Source of the DNA: Hibiscus mutabilis
Lineage: Eukaryota > Streptophyta > Magnoliopsida > Malvales > Malvaceae
Reading direction: 5' to 3'
Length of the DNA stretch: 64,000 bases
Assembly (NCBI GenBank): GCA_019671005.1
Contig: CM033723.1
Location: 17,871,254-17,935,253 of the forward strand
Shown: positions 12,024 to 24,319 of the stretch, in pieces
Layout: the number at the start of each line of letters is the position of its first letter
How positions within the stretch are numbered: the stretch's first letter is position 1
Notes under the pieces: generated by a model
What the model saw: only the letters and a program-made list of their open reading frames with translations
Told to the model about the DNA's origin: nothing
The model's database searches: none
Made by a program: the position numbers and the translations under genes

Positions 12024-13037
12024 ATGCCACCGAGGAGAGATTTACGATCTAGCAAAAATGCTGCTGCCAAAGAGCAGGGAGTTAAGGGCGAGATTGTACA
12101 CCTTGAGAATTTATCGTATCCTCCGCCTAATCCTCTTGAGGGAGTGGAACAAGTACCACCTGCACCATATGGTCATGTGTTTGTTGATATGACGTCGTTG
12201 GTTTAGGCAATGATAAAAGCATTCCAGGCCGCAATGGCTAGAGTTCATGTACCCGTTCTGACACTTGCTGCTGCTAATCCAGGTTTGTTGTTAGAGCATT
12301 TGTGTAGCCTTGGAGGAGTTAAGTTTAGAGGGTTGGCACCCGAGGTATCCGAGGAGTGGATGGCCAGAAAAAAGCGTATCTTGGTTCATATGGGTTGTAG
12401 CGATGATCGCAAGCTGAGATATGTTGTGTCCTTGTTACACAGGGATGCGTATAGTTGGTGGACCACTGTAATCATAGGCATAGAACCCGGTGATGTGACA
12501 TGGGAATTCTTCCAAGCTGCCTTCAGGAAGAAGTATCTAGGGGTAAGATACTTGGACGATAAGAAACATGAGTTTATGGCCTTGGTTCATGGCAGTATGA
12601 CAGTGTTCGAGTATGAGGTGCAGTTTGTGATGTTGAGTCAGTATGCACCTGAGCTGGGGCCAGATGAGGGACACCGCTGTGATCACTTCCAATATGGTTT
12701 GGTGTAGGATGTCAAGACTTACATATTGTCCATTGAGTACACTAAGTTTGATGTTTTGGTGTCATGGGCAAATGATATTGAGCAAAATTTGGGTTTATCC
12801 CATCGATTTAGAGGTTCTAGCTCGGGAAAGAGAGATGTAGAATATAGTTTTGGGGGTGGCCAGTCAAAGAGGCACCGTGACCAGAGGTTTCGACCGGATG
12901 CGAGACGAGGTGAAGATGGTATAGGACAAGGATCTCAGAGACAAGGTGCTCAGGTCCGGTCAGTGCATAATGGTTGTTGGGGCTGTGGTTCAAGAGAACA
13001 TTTGAGGCGAGATTGCTCGTATTTGTCCAGAGAGGGG
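12024..13037 (+). pseudogene. Chromovirus gag (capsid and zinc knuckle)
   Basis: An ATG at 12024 opens MPPRRDLRSSK, a normal chromovirus gag start. The capsid region (about 12330-12700) includes DAYSWWTTV and FQAAFRKKYLG, the typical retrotransposon-gag helices with tryptophans. A CCHC zinc knuckle, CWGCGSREHLRRDC, lies near 12973-13016. A second knuckle-like ending, RRDCP, follows near 13098. In-frame TAG stops at about 12204 and 12705 and a frame change between 12705 and 12726 interrupt it. Gag would form the particle and package RNA; this copy cannot make the full protein. Confidence 0.9.
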
Positions 13038-13276
13038 TAGGCTCCTACAGTTGTGGCTACGAACTCTTGATGGAGTTGTAGGTCGACCGACTACATGAGA
13101 CGTGATTGTCCTTTGCTTTCTAGATGTAGGCAGGTGCCTGCACCTATTGCTGCACCACCTAGGGTTGTGGGTGCGGCTGAGGTACCTTTTATCGAAAGAA
13201 TGAGAGGCAGAAGACTGTGGCACATACCGTGGCGATTCGACCAAAAAATTGTAGACCAGCAAGGATCTATGCTCAC

Positions 13277-13660
13277 CGCGAGGGGATGAATGACATGAAC
13301 GTGATAGCAGGTACCCTTACCTTGCAGCCTATGTCAATGTTATCTTTGATAGATTCTAGTTCTATGTATTCATATGTTTTGCATGAGCATGCATATTTGC
13401 TTGGTATACCGGTAGCAATGCTTGATGTTGGTATGTAAGTGATGAGTTCTTTTAGAGAAACGGTCATTACGAGGAAATTGTATCAAAGATGTCCTCTGAT
13501 GGTTCAAGGACACGTGTTTGTGACTAAACTAATGGAACTGTCGTTCTATGGTTTTGACGTGATCTTAGGTATGGACTGGTTTTCCGAGCATCGAGCTGTG
13601 GTTGATTTTGAGACCAAGCGAGTTTTGTTTAAGCTTGCTGATGATTATGAGGTAGTAGTT
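13277..13660 (+). pseudogene. Chromovirus aspartic protease region
   Basis: The active-site segment reads LIDSSSMYSYV (about 13341-13375), where the family usually has D-[ST/P]-G-[AS]; the catalytic Asp is kept but the Gly is lost. The flap and C-terminal motif VILGMDWFSEH follows near 13558-13590. A stop at 13436-13438 separates the two halves. It lies between gag and RT in the normal polyprotein order. Confidence 0.82.
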
Positions 13661-14832
13661 GTGGGTGAAAATGTAAAGTTTTTATCCAATATGGTTTCGG
13701 CCATGGAAGCGTGTAAGTTGCTTGATTGTGGATGTCAGGCGTATCTAGATTATGTGATGAATCCGAATGTGGAAGAAGTGCAGACTAAGGATATTCGTAC
13801 TGTTTGTAACTTTCTGGGTGTGTTTCCAAAAGAGTTACCTGGGCTGCCACCGGATAGGGAGGTGGAGTTTTGCATCGAAACATATACTAATTCAGCTTCG
13901 GTGTCGATTGCACCATATTGCATGGCACCAAAAGAGTTGAAAGAGCTAAAAATACAACTCCAAGAGTTGTTGGATCGTGGTTTTTATTCAGCCTAGTGTA
14001 TCACCGTGGGAAGCACCAGTTGTTTGTGAAAAAGAAGGATGACACGTTGAGGTTGTGTATAGACTATCGGCAACTGAACAAGTTGACGATTAAGAACAAG
14101 TATTCTTCGACGCAAATTGATGATTTTTTTGATCAATTATGGGGTGCTACAGTGTTTTCCAAGATTGATTTAAGATCTGGATATTATCAGTTGAAGGTTA
14201 AAGACAAAGATGTGTTGAAGACTATTTTTCGTATGAGGTATAGCCATTATGAGTTCTTGGTGATGTCATTTGGGCTGACGAATACGCCTGCAGTATTCAT
14301 GGATATGATGAACCGGGTGCTCCATGAATTTTTGGATCAATTCGTAATAGTGTTCATCGACGATATTCTTGTGTACTCTCGTACCGAGAAGGATCATGAT
14401 CGACACTTACGGATTGTGTTGCAGACCTTGTTGGAAAACCAGTTTTATACCAAGTTGAGCAAGTTTGAGTTTTGGATTAGGAAAGTGGTTTTTCTCGGAC
14501 ATGTGGTTTCAGCTGAGGGTATCCGAGTAGATCCTAAAAAGGTTGAGGCATTTGTGAATTGGAAGCAACCAAAGTCAGTGACTGAAGTCTGCAATTTCCT
14601 GGGTTTGGCGAGTTATTACTGTCAGTTTGTGGACAGGTTTTCGAGAGTTGTTGCTCCGTTGACCAAGTTGTTGCAGAAGGATGTGTGGTTCGAATGGATA
14701 GAAGTTAGACAACAAGCTTTTGAGAAATTGAAGAAAGCTTTGACCCAAGCTCTAATTTTGATTCAACCTGAGTTAGGGAAGGAGTTTGCGGTGTATAGCG
14801 ACGCATTTTACGTTGAATTGGGTGAGTGCTGA
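13661..14832 (+). pseudogene. Chromovirus reverse transcriptase
   Basis: An upstream linker (FPKELPGLPPDREVEF, about 13830) leads into the RT fingers. After a frame change near 13995 the RT reads LRLCIDYRQLNKLTIK (14050-14100), then SKIDLRSGYYQL (14157-14193). The catalytic box FIDDILVYS is intact at about 14353-14380. The thumb and connection region FLGHVVSAEGIRVDP is near 14492-14535. It copies genomic RNA into cDNA. The start of RNase H (VYSDA) is reached at about 14790, after which the frame shifts near 14825. The catalytic aspartates are present, but the frame break before the fingers kills the protein. Confidence 0.93.
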
Positions 14833-15245
14833 TACAGGACGAGAAAGTTGTAGCTTATGTATCGAGGCAGTTGAAAGTGCACGAACACAACTACCCTACG
14901 CATGATCTTGCGCTCGCTGCGGTAGTGTTTGCATTGAAAATTTTGAGGCATTACCTCAATGGTGAAATTTGTATTGTATACACTAATCATAAGAGTTTAA
15001 AGTATTTGATAACGCAAAAGGAGTTGAATCTCATCCAGTGTAGATGGTTAGAGTTGTTCAAGGATTGTGATTTGACCATTGAGTACCATCCGGGAAAAGC
15101 CAATGTTGCGGCTGATGCTTTGAGTAGAAAGGCCATTGTCGAGTTGAGAGCAATATTTGCAAGGTTGAGCATGACTCGTGACGGAGGATTATTGGTAGAG
15201 CTACAAGTGAAACCGTCATTGTCTCAGTTGATTAAGGAAAAGTAA
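14833..15245 (+). pseudogene. Chromovirus RNase H region
   Basis: The frame continues with VVAYVSRQLKVHEHNYPTHD, then IVYTNHKSLKYL and IEYHPGKANVAADALSR. These are the classic Ty3 RNase H blocks: SRQL....NYPTHDLEL, the 'D/NH.SL.YL' block and G..N..ADALSR. In the TNHKSL block the usual catalytic Asp is Asn. A stop at 15243-15245 ends it before integrase. Confidence 0.9.
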
Positions 15246-16313
15246 CTGTATGATGAGGCGTTGGTACCTCATGTCAAGGACATCATGGATGGAAATCCTA
15301 CAGATTTTCACTTTAATAGTGATGGGGTTTTGTGTTTTAAATATCGGATTATGGTGCCTAGTGATGGGGAGTTGAGATGGATGATTTTGACTGAGGCACA
15401 TGCTAGTACTTCCGTTATGCATCCCGGTAGTACTAAAATATATCAAGGGTTGAAGAAAGAGAGTACTATTGGGTGGGTTTAAAAAAAGACGTAGCTGATT
15501 TTGTTGCTAGATGTATGGTATGTCAGCGTATGAAAATTGAGCATCAATTTCCTTCCGGGTTGTTGCAACCATTGAGAATCTAGGAGTGGAAGTGGGAGAG
15601 GATCACTATGGATTTTGTGCCGGGATTGCCTTTGACACTAACTAAAAAGGATTTCATTTGGGTGATTTTTGATCGGTTTACAAAGTGTGCATATTTTCTG
15701 CCTGTGCATACGATGTATTCGTTGGATAGGTTGGCAAATTTGTATGTTGTTAAATTTGTGAGGTTTCATGGAGTATCTAAATCGATTGTTTTGGATAGGG
15801 ATTCGCAGTTTACAGTGAGGTTTTGGGGATGTTTGCATCAAGCTTTGGGTACTCTCTTGAATTTCAGCACATCGTATCATCCCCAAACGGATGGTCAGTC
15901 TGAACGTGTGATTTAGATCTTGAGGATATGTTGAGATGTTGTATCATTGAGTTCCAAAGGTAGTTGCCTTTGGTTGAGTTTCCATACAATAATAGTTATC
16001 AAGCAAGTATAAAGATGGCACCGTATGAAGCCTTGTATGGTAGGAGGTGTCGTACACCCTTGTGTTGGGCTGAGGCTGGGAAAAAGTATGTTTCCATGCC
16101 TGATGTGTTGGAAGACACGGATGAGAAAGTAAAAATGATTTGTGATCGTTTAAATGAGGCCTCAGAAAGGCAAAAATCCTATGCGAATTTGAAGCGTAAA
16201 GAGGTTGAGTACGCATTTGGCGAAAATGTTTTCTTGAAAGTTTCACCTTGGAAGAAGGTGATGCATTTTGGGCGTAAAGGAAAATTGAGCCCGGGTTTAT
16301 TGGACAGTATGAG
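15246..16313 (+). pseudogene. Chromovirus integrase
   Basis: Zinc-binding HHCC region: EAHASTSVMHPGSTKIYQGL (about 15392-15450), then a stop near 15479, then ARCMVCQRMK (about 15508). The DDE core follows: MDFVPGLPLT (first Asp, 15608), VLDRDSQFT (second Asp, about 15790) and YHPQTDGQSERVI (Glu, about 15904). All three acidic residues are kept. A stop at 15914 and a frame change lead into PLVEFPYNNSYQASIKMAPY and ALYGRRCRTPLCW, the conserved region after the core. It joins cDNA to the genome; this copy is broken in at least three places. Confidence 0.92.
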
Positions 16314-16657
16314 GTGCTGGAATGCATTGGTCATGTGGCTTATCGGTTGAGGTTGCCTCCTAAGTTGGAGAAGATTCGTGATGTGTTTTATGTGTCCATG
16401 TTACGGAGGTATCGCTCGAATCTGTCGCATGCTATGCCAGTTGAGGACGTTGAGTTACAATCGGATTTGTCTTATGATGAAGAACCAGTGGAGATCCTTG
16501 AATCCGGTAGTAATGTTCTTTGTGTCAAGACGATTGAACTTGTTAAGGTGTTGTGGCGACATCGCGGTGTTGGGGATGCCACTTGGGAGAGTCGGATATG
16601 GTTGCTCAGTTTCCGCATCTATTTCCATCAGATAAATTTTAAGCATGAAATTTCTTA
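16314..16657 (+). pseudogene. Integrase C-terminus with chromodomain-like tail
   Basis: YRLRLPPKLEKIRDVFYVSM is the usual start of the post-integrase tail (about 16340-16400). It is followed by VEILESGSNVLCVKTIELVK and LWRHRGVGDATWES (16482-16590). The 'VLW..HG...ATWE' pattern is the chromodomain hallmark that places the element in the chromoviruses. The frame ends at 16656-16658, just before the polypurine tract. The same tail occurs on the minus strand at 63584-64000. Confidence 0.88.
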
Positions 16658-16669
16658 AATGGGAAGAGT
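16657..16669 (+). other. Polypurine tract of the chromovirus
   Basis: aaatgggaagagt lies directly before the 3' LTR start. The minus-strand relative at 63584-63597 has the better preserved form, gaagtgggggagat, so this copy appears to have lost some G residues to A. Confidence 0.75.
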
Positions 16670-19291
16670 TGTAACACCCCAGTTTTGGGCCTAGGAGTTT
16701 CCCAATTGGTTTAGACAGTCTGTTGATTGGATTAGAGGATTTGAGTCAGTTTCAGGATTTAAATTGGATAAAATATTTTTGGAAGGATTAAAAATATGGA
16801 AAAATCATCTAAAATTATTATTTATTATGGAAATTATTTGGTGGAATAAATTTTATGAAAAGGGGTCTCGAAAGTGGACATTTTGGTTATTGACCAAAAT
16901 GCAAAGTTTTAAAACTATTTTTAGTGACTATTTTGTAAAATGGTCAAAACTTTGAATCTTTAAGTAGCTATTTCCCAATAGTCTAATATCAAGATTTTTC
17001 CCTTAATTAACTGTTTTAAATGATTTTAAAATAAAATAAAAGGCTTGGAGAAATAATTGGATAATTAAAATCTTTAAAACAAATTTTACGAAACTAACTT
17101 TTCACAAAAAGATTTTCTCTCCAATTCTCTCCAGCCAATCACCTTTTCTCTCTTCAAAATCATCAGGGGAAAAGAAGCCATTAGAGGGTAAGTTGGTCCT
17201 CAAGCTTGAACGTTGGTTTCGGAAGCTTTGGAGGCGTGATTGCCGCATCGGCAAGCGAGGCTTTGCGAGTTGGTGAGTGGAAACGTGTTTTCAACTTTGC
17301 AAAGGTTTGAAGGTTGTATTTGGGAGTTCAGATCGCGCTTGAAACATTGGTCTAAGCTCAGAAGTAAGTAAAGAATGTATTATCTCTCGAACTCAGTTTG
17401 GCTAATAGTTTGATGCACTTGTTTTACATGGTTTAAATACTCACTGTATATGCATGTTTTGAGCATGGTTTAATGCTGGAAATTGGTTACAAAATGATGT
17501 TGATGCATTTGTAAGTAATGCACGTTTTGTTAATGTTTATGAACATTGTTTAATGCAAGGTTTATTGCATTGGTTATATAGTTTTGATAATGCATATGAA
17601 AACAGTGAGTTGTTGATGTTAAAATGAATTATATTGGCAAGTGATGGAATAAAAAGATTTGAAAATGAAATCAGATATAGTTTGCCAGTCATAGGATTGA
17701 TAGTGCACTATAAAAAGGTGCCTTTGATGTCGAGGGGTTTATAAGGTATACCAAATACTCCATCCAAGTACCCTAACGGTCGAGGGGTTTATGTGTACCG
17801 AAGACTCCTATTAGTGGATTAAACATCGTACCGATGAGTGGTGTTGAGGGGTTTATGTGTACCGAATACTCTACCATGGGTGTCAGAACAGTGGAGGGGT
17901 TTATGTGTACTGAATACTTTCGTGTGTGAGGCTTGTGTTGCCGGTAGATTGTTTTTTAAGTGTTGAGGGAACACTTGTTAAATCCGTGTATCCGATGTTA
18001 TGTTTTGTAAAGTGGAAACTTGGTAAATGATCACTTGGAAGCCAATATAATTGTTAATGTATCATTAGATGGATTATGTTGTTTAATGTGGTTAAAAATG
18101 TTTTACTCTTTAAGCCTTGCATTGGTAGTATGCATGGGAAAGCTTAAATTGAGGGTAGCAAATAGGTCTTTTGCTGTAGAATCCATGATACATGTTGCAT
18201 ATGGATTAATATTCTAATTTGGAAATTTTAAGTGCATAGTTTTGATAAGGCATGATGTTGTGTTGATGTTTTAAAGTGTTTTCAAAAGCGTATTTCAAAA
18301 GAAATGTGAAACGGTTTAACTTGCATTGATGATGGTTGTGTTTGAGCATTCCTCGCTAAGCCTTGCATGCTTATGTTTTCTTTTCCGTCAATGCAGAGAA
18401 CTAAACTTGAGGCAGCGAGGAAGCAAGGAAGGGAATCCCAAAGACTTGTTTTCAAAGTACGATTTGGAATGTTGAAAAGTAGTAATACTTGCAATGTGTC
18501 TAGTGAAGTTTTAGAAGAGTTTTTGATGAACTCCTTGTTGTAGCAAGTTTTAATTGTTGTTTTGGACTTGTAATATTTTTTAAGTGGTTTAGTTGTGATC
18601 GGTTTAATGATTTGTATGTGGATTAGGAAGCATGTCTCTAGATTTGGTGTTTGAGTATGCTAGATATGCTAGGTTGGCTTTTAAGGCTATTATGTGTTGA
18701 TCAAGCATGTTGATGATGATCTATGTTGATTAGCTAAGTGTTAATGTTGTTTGGAATGAACCAAAGTGTCATATGTTGGACCTAAAGGTCATTACAAGCC
18801 TCTGCGTACCAGTACAAGGAGCCGTTATGACTGTTAATCTGTACCGATACGGTCTTGCTTGTATCGGTATTTTATACTATTTTTATGAATCTGGTGTTGC
18901 TGAAGTTTGGAAATCTTGCAATTTGGTACCTATTTGTTATGAATGCAGTTAATTGAGTTTGAGTGATTGTTGTGGAATGGAAATTAACCTATGAGCATGA
19001 AATTGATCTAATTAAGGTTCGGTAAACTTAATTGTATTAAAAGGCCTACAAATTATGATATTTACATTTTGGTCCCTTTGGTGAATTATTGTTAAATTGG
19101 ACCCTATTCTGTGATCTGATTTAAATGTAACGCTACTGCTGAAGCATGTTCACCTAGGGCATGATTTGCATCTAGACAAGATAAAATGGAAAAAAGGGGC
19201 TCAGTTTAGGGATTTAGCTAGGGTTTGCTTCGGCAAGCCTAATATGGCTCTTTTAGTCTAGTTTCAGCTAGGCCGGGCTAAGGGGGTTACA
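16670..19291 (+). repeat. 3' LTR of the chromovirus
   Basis: Starts TGTAACACCCC and ends GGGGTTACA, 2622 bp. It aligns along its length with 8880-11763, but most of the GTATCGGTACGG-motif block is missing near 18808-18820, which accounts for most of the length difference. The 'gaggggtttatgtgtacc' subrepeats are at about 17730-17915. Confidence 0.92.
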
Positions 19292-21016
19292 AGTTGGATG
19301 ATCAGTTAGCTAAGGCTTAGCAAGTCATGGTGGAACAGTTCAAGAAATCTCAACAAGATACACTAGTCCAAATAGCCTAAATGCTTGGATTTAAGCTTTC
19401 CAAGCAAGGAGAGGCTTCTATTGATAATCCTACAGCAAAGCCCAAAGGTCCTACATATCCACCAAGTTTTACTCCTACTCATGCTAAGGTTCAACCGGAC
19501 CCTCAGGTAATACTTTCTCGAGGGAAATCACTACTTTATTAGGTTGGTGCCTCTTTCCCTATGAATCAACCCTCTGCATCGGAAGTCAAGTCCGGGGGAA
19601 ATTAAGCCAAAACATTTTTCTCGAAAATGGATCAATTGATTGAAATAGAGACACTTATAACTGAAACCACTAAAGAGATCAAGGATCGATGCGAGCAACT
19701 CAAAGAAAATATGGAAGCCATAGAGGTAACAGACACCTTTAGTGGATTTGATGCCCATAAACTCAGCCTCGTCCCAAATTTGTTATTACCTCCTAAGTTC
19801 AAGGTCCTAGAATTCAAGAAGTACGATGGAATGAGTTGTCCCTGTACACATCTTACCATGTTCTGCCAAGAGATGATGGGATACAGAAGAGATGACAAGT
19901 TATTGATCCATTGTTTCTAAGATAGTCTCTCGAGATCTACCACAAAATGGTATAATCAATTAAACCGACATTAGATAAAGTCATAGAAGGACTTGGCAAA
20001 AGCTTTCTTAGAATAGTATCGACATATCAGTGATATGGTGTCAGACCGTTGGACCTTGCAGCACATGAAACAGAAGTCAAATGAAGGCTTTAGGAAATAT
20101 GCCCAACGTTGAGAGACGTGACGGCTCATGTTCAACCCCCACTCAGCGAAAAAGAAATAGTGGTCATATTTATCCAAATATTGAAGGGTCAGTCTTGGTT
20201 CGCTTGATAGGTAACGCGACTACCAATTTCGCCGACCTTGTGCTATTCGTTGAGCTTATCAAAAATGCTGTCAAGAATGGCAAAATCGACAATGGAGGTA
20301 GTTCATCTCATAAGAAGAGATTGTATGCAAAGAAAGACCATAAAGTAAACTTTTCAATTGTTTACAATGTTGGTTATCTGAAGCCTGTGGCAGTTGTACA
20401 ACCCAAGGCCGTGCCAAGTGCCCAGGTTTCTTCGAGCCAATACTTCGATCAAAGAAGGAACACTAAGAAGATAGAGTTGACCATGTTACCAATCTCGTAT
20501 GGTAAACTGTACAAGCAATTGTTCGATGTCCATATAGTGGCACCCTTCTATCAAGCACCATTATAACCTCCATTTCCAAAGTGGTATGATCCTAGCGCAA
20601 AATGCGTATACCATGGTGATCAAGTGGGACACTCGATTGAAACTTGTGTCAGCTTTAAGAAGACCTTGAAAAAGCTTATCAAGATCAGGGTCATAGGTTT
20701 TAATAAACCCGGTGGGCTAGCTACAACCGCCAACCCTCTACCAAATTACACCGGTAGAGTGAATACAATCTTCGAGGAGAGCAACCGAACAGTTAAATCT
20801 GAGGTATCGAAAGTCAAATTACCTCTCAGTTGGGTTTGGAAGAAGCTACTCGATACAGGTCTGATTGGTCAAGGAATGATGATACCCAAGAGGCACATCG
20901 GTCTGTACTATGAGTTCCATGCCGAAGAGGGGCACACTATTCAAGATTGCCATGAGTTCAAATATACGGTTCAAGGCTTAGTGGACATCAAAGAGGTTGA
21001 AATTTTTGAGGAATGA
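19292..21016 (+). pseudogene. Tat-type gag, C-terminal piece (continues from 8879)
   Basis: The frame resumes at the duplicated AGTTG with LDDQLAKA, a stop, QVMVEQFKKSQQDTLVQIA, a stop, then proline-rich text. The conserved Tat capsid segment is at about 19775-20080: LLLPPKFKV.EFKKYDG, then HLTMFCQEMMGYRRDDKLLI and LAKAFLE. Two knuckle-like segments follow: CVYHGDQVGHSIETC (about 20606) and YYEFHAEEGHTIQDC (about 20905). The stop at 21014 is near the usual gag end. Protease, RT and integrase do not follow. Several stops sit where Gln or Trp is expected in the family. Confident as Tat-lineage gag. Confidence 0.85.
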
Positions 21017-22663
21017 ACTCGCTCTTGCTTCTTAGTCAAGATGCCAAGCTAAACAACTTCAATAGGTTTCCATTTGCTTCTTTCAAAGTAACGTATATAG
21101 ATTAAACTCCACCTACTTAAGCATGAAGGCGGTGGTGATCTTTTGTGAGGACCTAAGTCCACGTGCTCTAATTTTCAATGAAAATATGCATTTTGTTTTT
21201 TAACTCTCTCTTCATTTTGTGAATATATTTGTCTGTTGAGTCTCTGTATATCAATTGCATAAGGGACATTGATTTTGACCTAGAGGTTGAGTTCGAGTAG
21301 CCTGTGTCCAATTGAAATCCTAAGCTACAAAGATTATGAATATGTGACTCACATTTCACATCAAGGACCACACATAATCGGTGCAGTTTATTGTTTGAAG
21401 CTTGGTAATAGGTATTTTTCAAAAATGAAATGAAGTGATTTAACTTCCGAAGCCTGGTAATAGGCATTTTTAAAAAAGGCACTTCAATATCCAAACCCTG
21501 GTAATAGGCATTTTTCCAAAAAAAAATTATTAATCAAAAAGCACTCCAATGTTCGAAACTTGGTAATAGACATTTTCGAATAAGAGTGGAATTTTTTGGG
21601 CACTCTACTGAATCTCATTCTAATCGAGATTCTTCGCTTCACGAGTGATGGTAATATTTTAAAAATCATGACAATGCTAAGTAGCTCGGGAATTTGTTGT
21701 TTGCTCCATCATTTATTTCGAGCCAAATGAATGTGATGAATTGAATTCCCCAAATGAAAATAAGACAAAAATGAACTTGCCAAAGGTAAGTTGGTCAAGC
21801 ATCGAAGTAGCTTAAAATGCACTTTACATCTTCAAACATCAATTCAGCTTTCGAGGTCTCCTAGACACAGTATTTGCTTGGGACAGTCCTCGATAAGCTA
21901 TTTTCAGTGTTGCTTGTGCACTTGATATTCGGGGCACTCAATACAGCTTAATATATTCACAATTTGAAAAGAAAAACCCAACTTTCTTAATAAGCATCTC
22001 ACATTGAAATCAGAACATGTGTTCTATAATTATGTAGTGAAATAAAAGATTTCTCTGCATTACTCACAAAGAAGTTCAAAAGTATAGGGAACGACGGTAA
22101 ATGTACCCACAAATTGATGCTTTAACTAAAGAAAGCATTCACAAGTTGACCTTCACCTAGAAAGGTAACATCTTAAAAAAAGATGGTCAAATCCACAAGA
22201 GGTTAGGGCATCACTGTACACAAGATGACAAAAGTCGTCTATCTAGTCCGCAAGATAGAACTTGGGCAAAAATAAGACTGAACCATCAATATAACCAAAA
22301 AATCATGGGGCATCCCCTTTGAAAGTCAAAATCATGCATCGCATGCCATTCATCTCATCATTCACAATAAATGCATACATTACACATCAAGTTAGGTGCA
22401 TCCATGCTAAATGCATCTACTTCACTCATGCATAAAAAACAAAAACAAACAGGGTTAGGATGAGAAACCTAAATCATAGAAGACAATAACATATTGCAAG
22501 CCCTCAGCCACAAAGGAGAGTCAAGCCAACAAAGAAGTTGAAACATTAAGATGGAGGATAACAACATCCAACATGAAATGGCGAACCCTCAAAGCAAAGG
22601 AAGACAAACCAAAACTCAAACTTTGAGTGAACAATTACTAACTATTGTTTACTTCTATTTTGC
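21017..22663. other. 3' non-coding part of the first Tat-type element, with short repeats
   Basis: No protease, RT or integrase motif is visible in any frame, although pol should follow gag. Four copies of 'cctggtaataggcattttt' occur at about 21401, 21453, 21497 and 21559, spaced 44-62 bp. Read as the 3' region of a pol-less Tat element; long repeat-bearing 3' regions are normal in this lineage. Confidence 0.5.
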
Positions 22664-23210
22664 AGATCTTGACTCATCGTCAGTGGTGTAGTGGATCAAA
22701 CTTCTTTTCTTAAGATCTTGCCTCATCGTCAATGGTGCAGTGGGTCATCTTTTTCTTCAGATCTTGACTCATCGTCAGTGTTGTAGTGGTTCAAAATTTT
22801 TCTTTAAATCACGCCTCTTCGTTAGAATTGTAGCTTGATCAAATTTATCTTTAGATCTTGACTCATCATCAATGGTGTAGTAGGTCATCTTTTTCTTCAG
22901 ATCTTGACTCATCGTCAGTGGTGTACCAGATTAAAATCATTTTTTAGATCATGCCTCTTCGTCAGAGTTGTAGCTTGGTCAAATCTATCTTCAGATCTTG
23001 ACTTAACGTCAGTGGTGTAATAGATTAAAATTTTCCTTCATATTATGCCTCTTCGTTAGAGTCGTAGCTTGGTCATCAATAACCAAGATCATGCCTCTTT
23101 ATCAGAGTCATAGCTTGATCGTCACTAACTTCACAGATCATGCTTCTTCGTCAGAGTCGTAGCTTTCGTCAGAGTCGTAGCTTGGTCATCAATAACCAAG
23201 ATCAATGATG
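22664..23210. repeat. Tandem array, about 47-bp unit
   Basis: Degenerate units of the form 'agatcttgactcatcgtcag' plus 'tggtgtagtgg...' recur at about 22664, 22713, 22759, 22806 and 22853 and onward, a period of 46-49 bp. Later units shift to 'gatcatgcctcttcgtcaga' plus 'gtcgtagcttggtca'. Roughly eleven copies. Probably the 3' UTR array of the Tat-type element. Confidence 0.8.
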
Positions 23211-24319
23211 TTGTATAAATGTACAACAGTTATAAAGTGAAACAATGATGTTGTGTTTCTATAGCTATGACCTAGTGATACAGTGATGCTGTATAAGTTT
23301 ATAGCAGTTATAAAGTGATACAGTGATTTATTATGGCACAACATATTAGTTGATGACGCACATGTGCATATTCAATAGTGACTCGAATACCATGCATTCT
23401 CAATTACATTACATTGGGCTTTGAATTGAATAAAAAGTAACAAGTACAAGTGATCTAAAGGAAAGTGAAAAGTGGAAGTGATATGATTCAAACGAAAACA
23501 AGTGATTTACTGGATATTTGATTTGACATGACATTGCCTTATATATGTATATGAGATGTTGATTTTTACAGGTTACATGACAGAGGAACAACTTCGATAA
23601 GTCATTCTATACGATTCTAAATTCTTATATGTTATATTCAGTATTTTATTTATTATGCAATTTTTATTAAAATTAAAGTGCTTTACTTTGATTTATAAGT
23701 ATTGACTCACTAAGTTCGTATGTAGCGTGTGTTTGTTTCACACGTAGATTAAGATAGAGTATTTGAAAAGAAGTCGAGCATGCTGATCAAGCTTCAATCT
23801 GCAAAACATCAGTAAGATATTCTAGTTTATGATAATCTCTAGTGGGTATGTAATTATTTAATTGCTGGTAGAGTATGATGCATTAAATTAGACTAAATGA
23901 TAGATAAGTAATCAGTTTTGATGATGAATCGTATATGGATAAAGCAAAATAAGGCATTAGCATTGTAACAGAATAAAGTAAGGTAGAAAGGATAATTACT
24001 TTGCTAATAAGAATAATCGGTAATCGCGTAAAGATTTTAAAGTCAAGAAAGAGCCTAGATAGCGAACCTAGTTTTCACCCTGAATTGAACTGTTGTTTTT
24101 AATAATTGCCAAATATGTTTTAAAATAACTAATTCAGGGTTGAAACTAGCTAACTGCACATAGGTTGGGTTTTCAAGAAAATCGAGAAAGGGTTAGATTT
24201 ACATACTAAAATTTGTAAATACTTGAAAAAAATAAATTTATAAGTAGAGACTTCTTTAAACGACTCTGTAACATCTTTAATGTACATTCGATTTATGATT
24301 ATACGTTAAGGGTGTTACA
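23211..24319 (+). repeat. Ty3-type LTR fragment (right end)
   Basis: It ends GGGTGTTACA at 24319, the palindromic partner of a TGTAACACCC start. The middle has 'attgactcactaagttcg' and 'tttcacacgtagatta', phrases common to plant Ty3 LTRs. The left end merges with the 47-bp array, so its start may be truncated. No matching LTR was found nearby. Lineage not determined. Confidence 0.45.

Larger units (their letters stand above)
8880..19291 (+). mobile_element. Complete but decayed Ty3/gypsy chromovirus
   Basis: Two LTRs (8880-11763 and 16670-19291) begin TGTAAC and end GGTTACA. They flank a PBS, gag, protease, RT, RNase H, integrase, a chromodomain-like tail and a polypurine tract. The 5-bp TSD AGTTG is perfect (8875-8879 and 19292-19296). 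Domain order and the chromodomain-like end place it among chromoviruses, probably Tekay/Del-like (inferred). Many stops and frameshifts make it non-autonomous. By eye the first 150 bases of the two LTRs differ at about 9% of sites, so the insertion is not recent. It lies inside the gag gene of a Tat-type element. Confidence 0.93.

Noticed and set aside
22664..23210. CRISPR-like array
   Set aside because: Units are degenerate, about 47 bp with no distinct unique spacers, and lie in plant retroelement DNA. It is a minisatellite.
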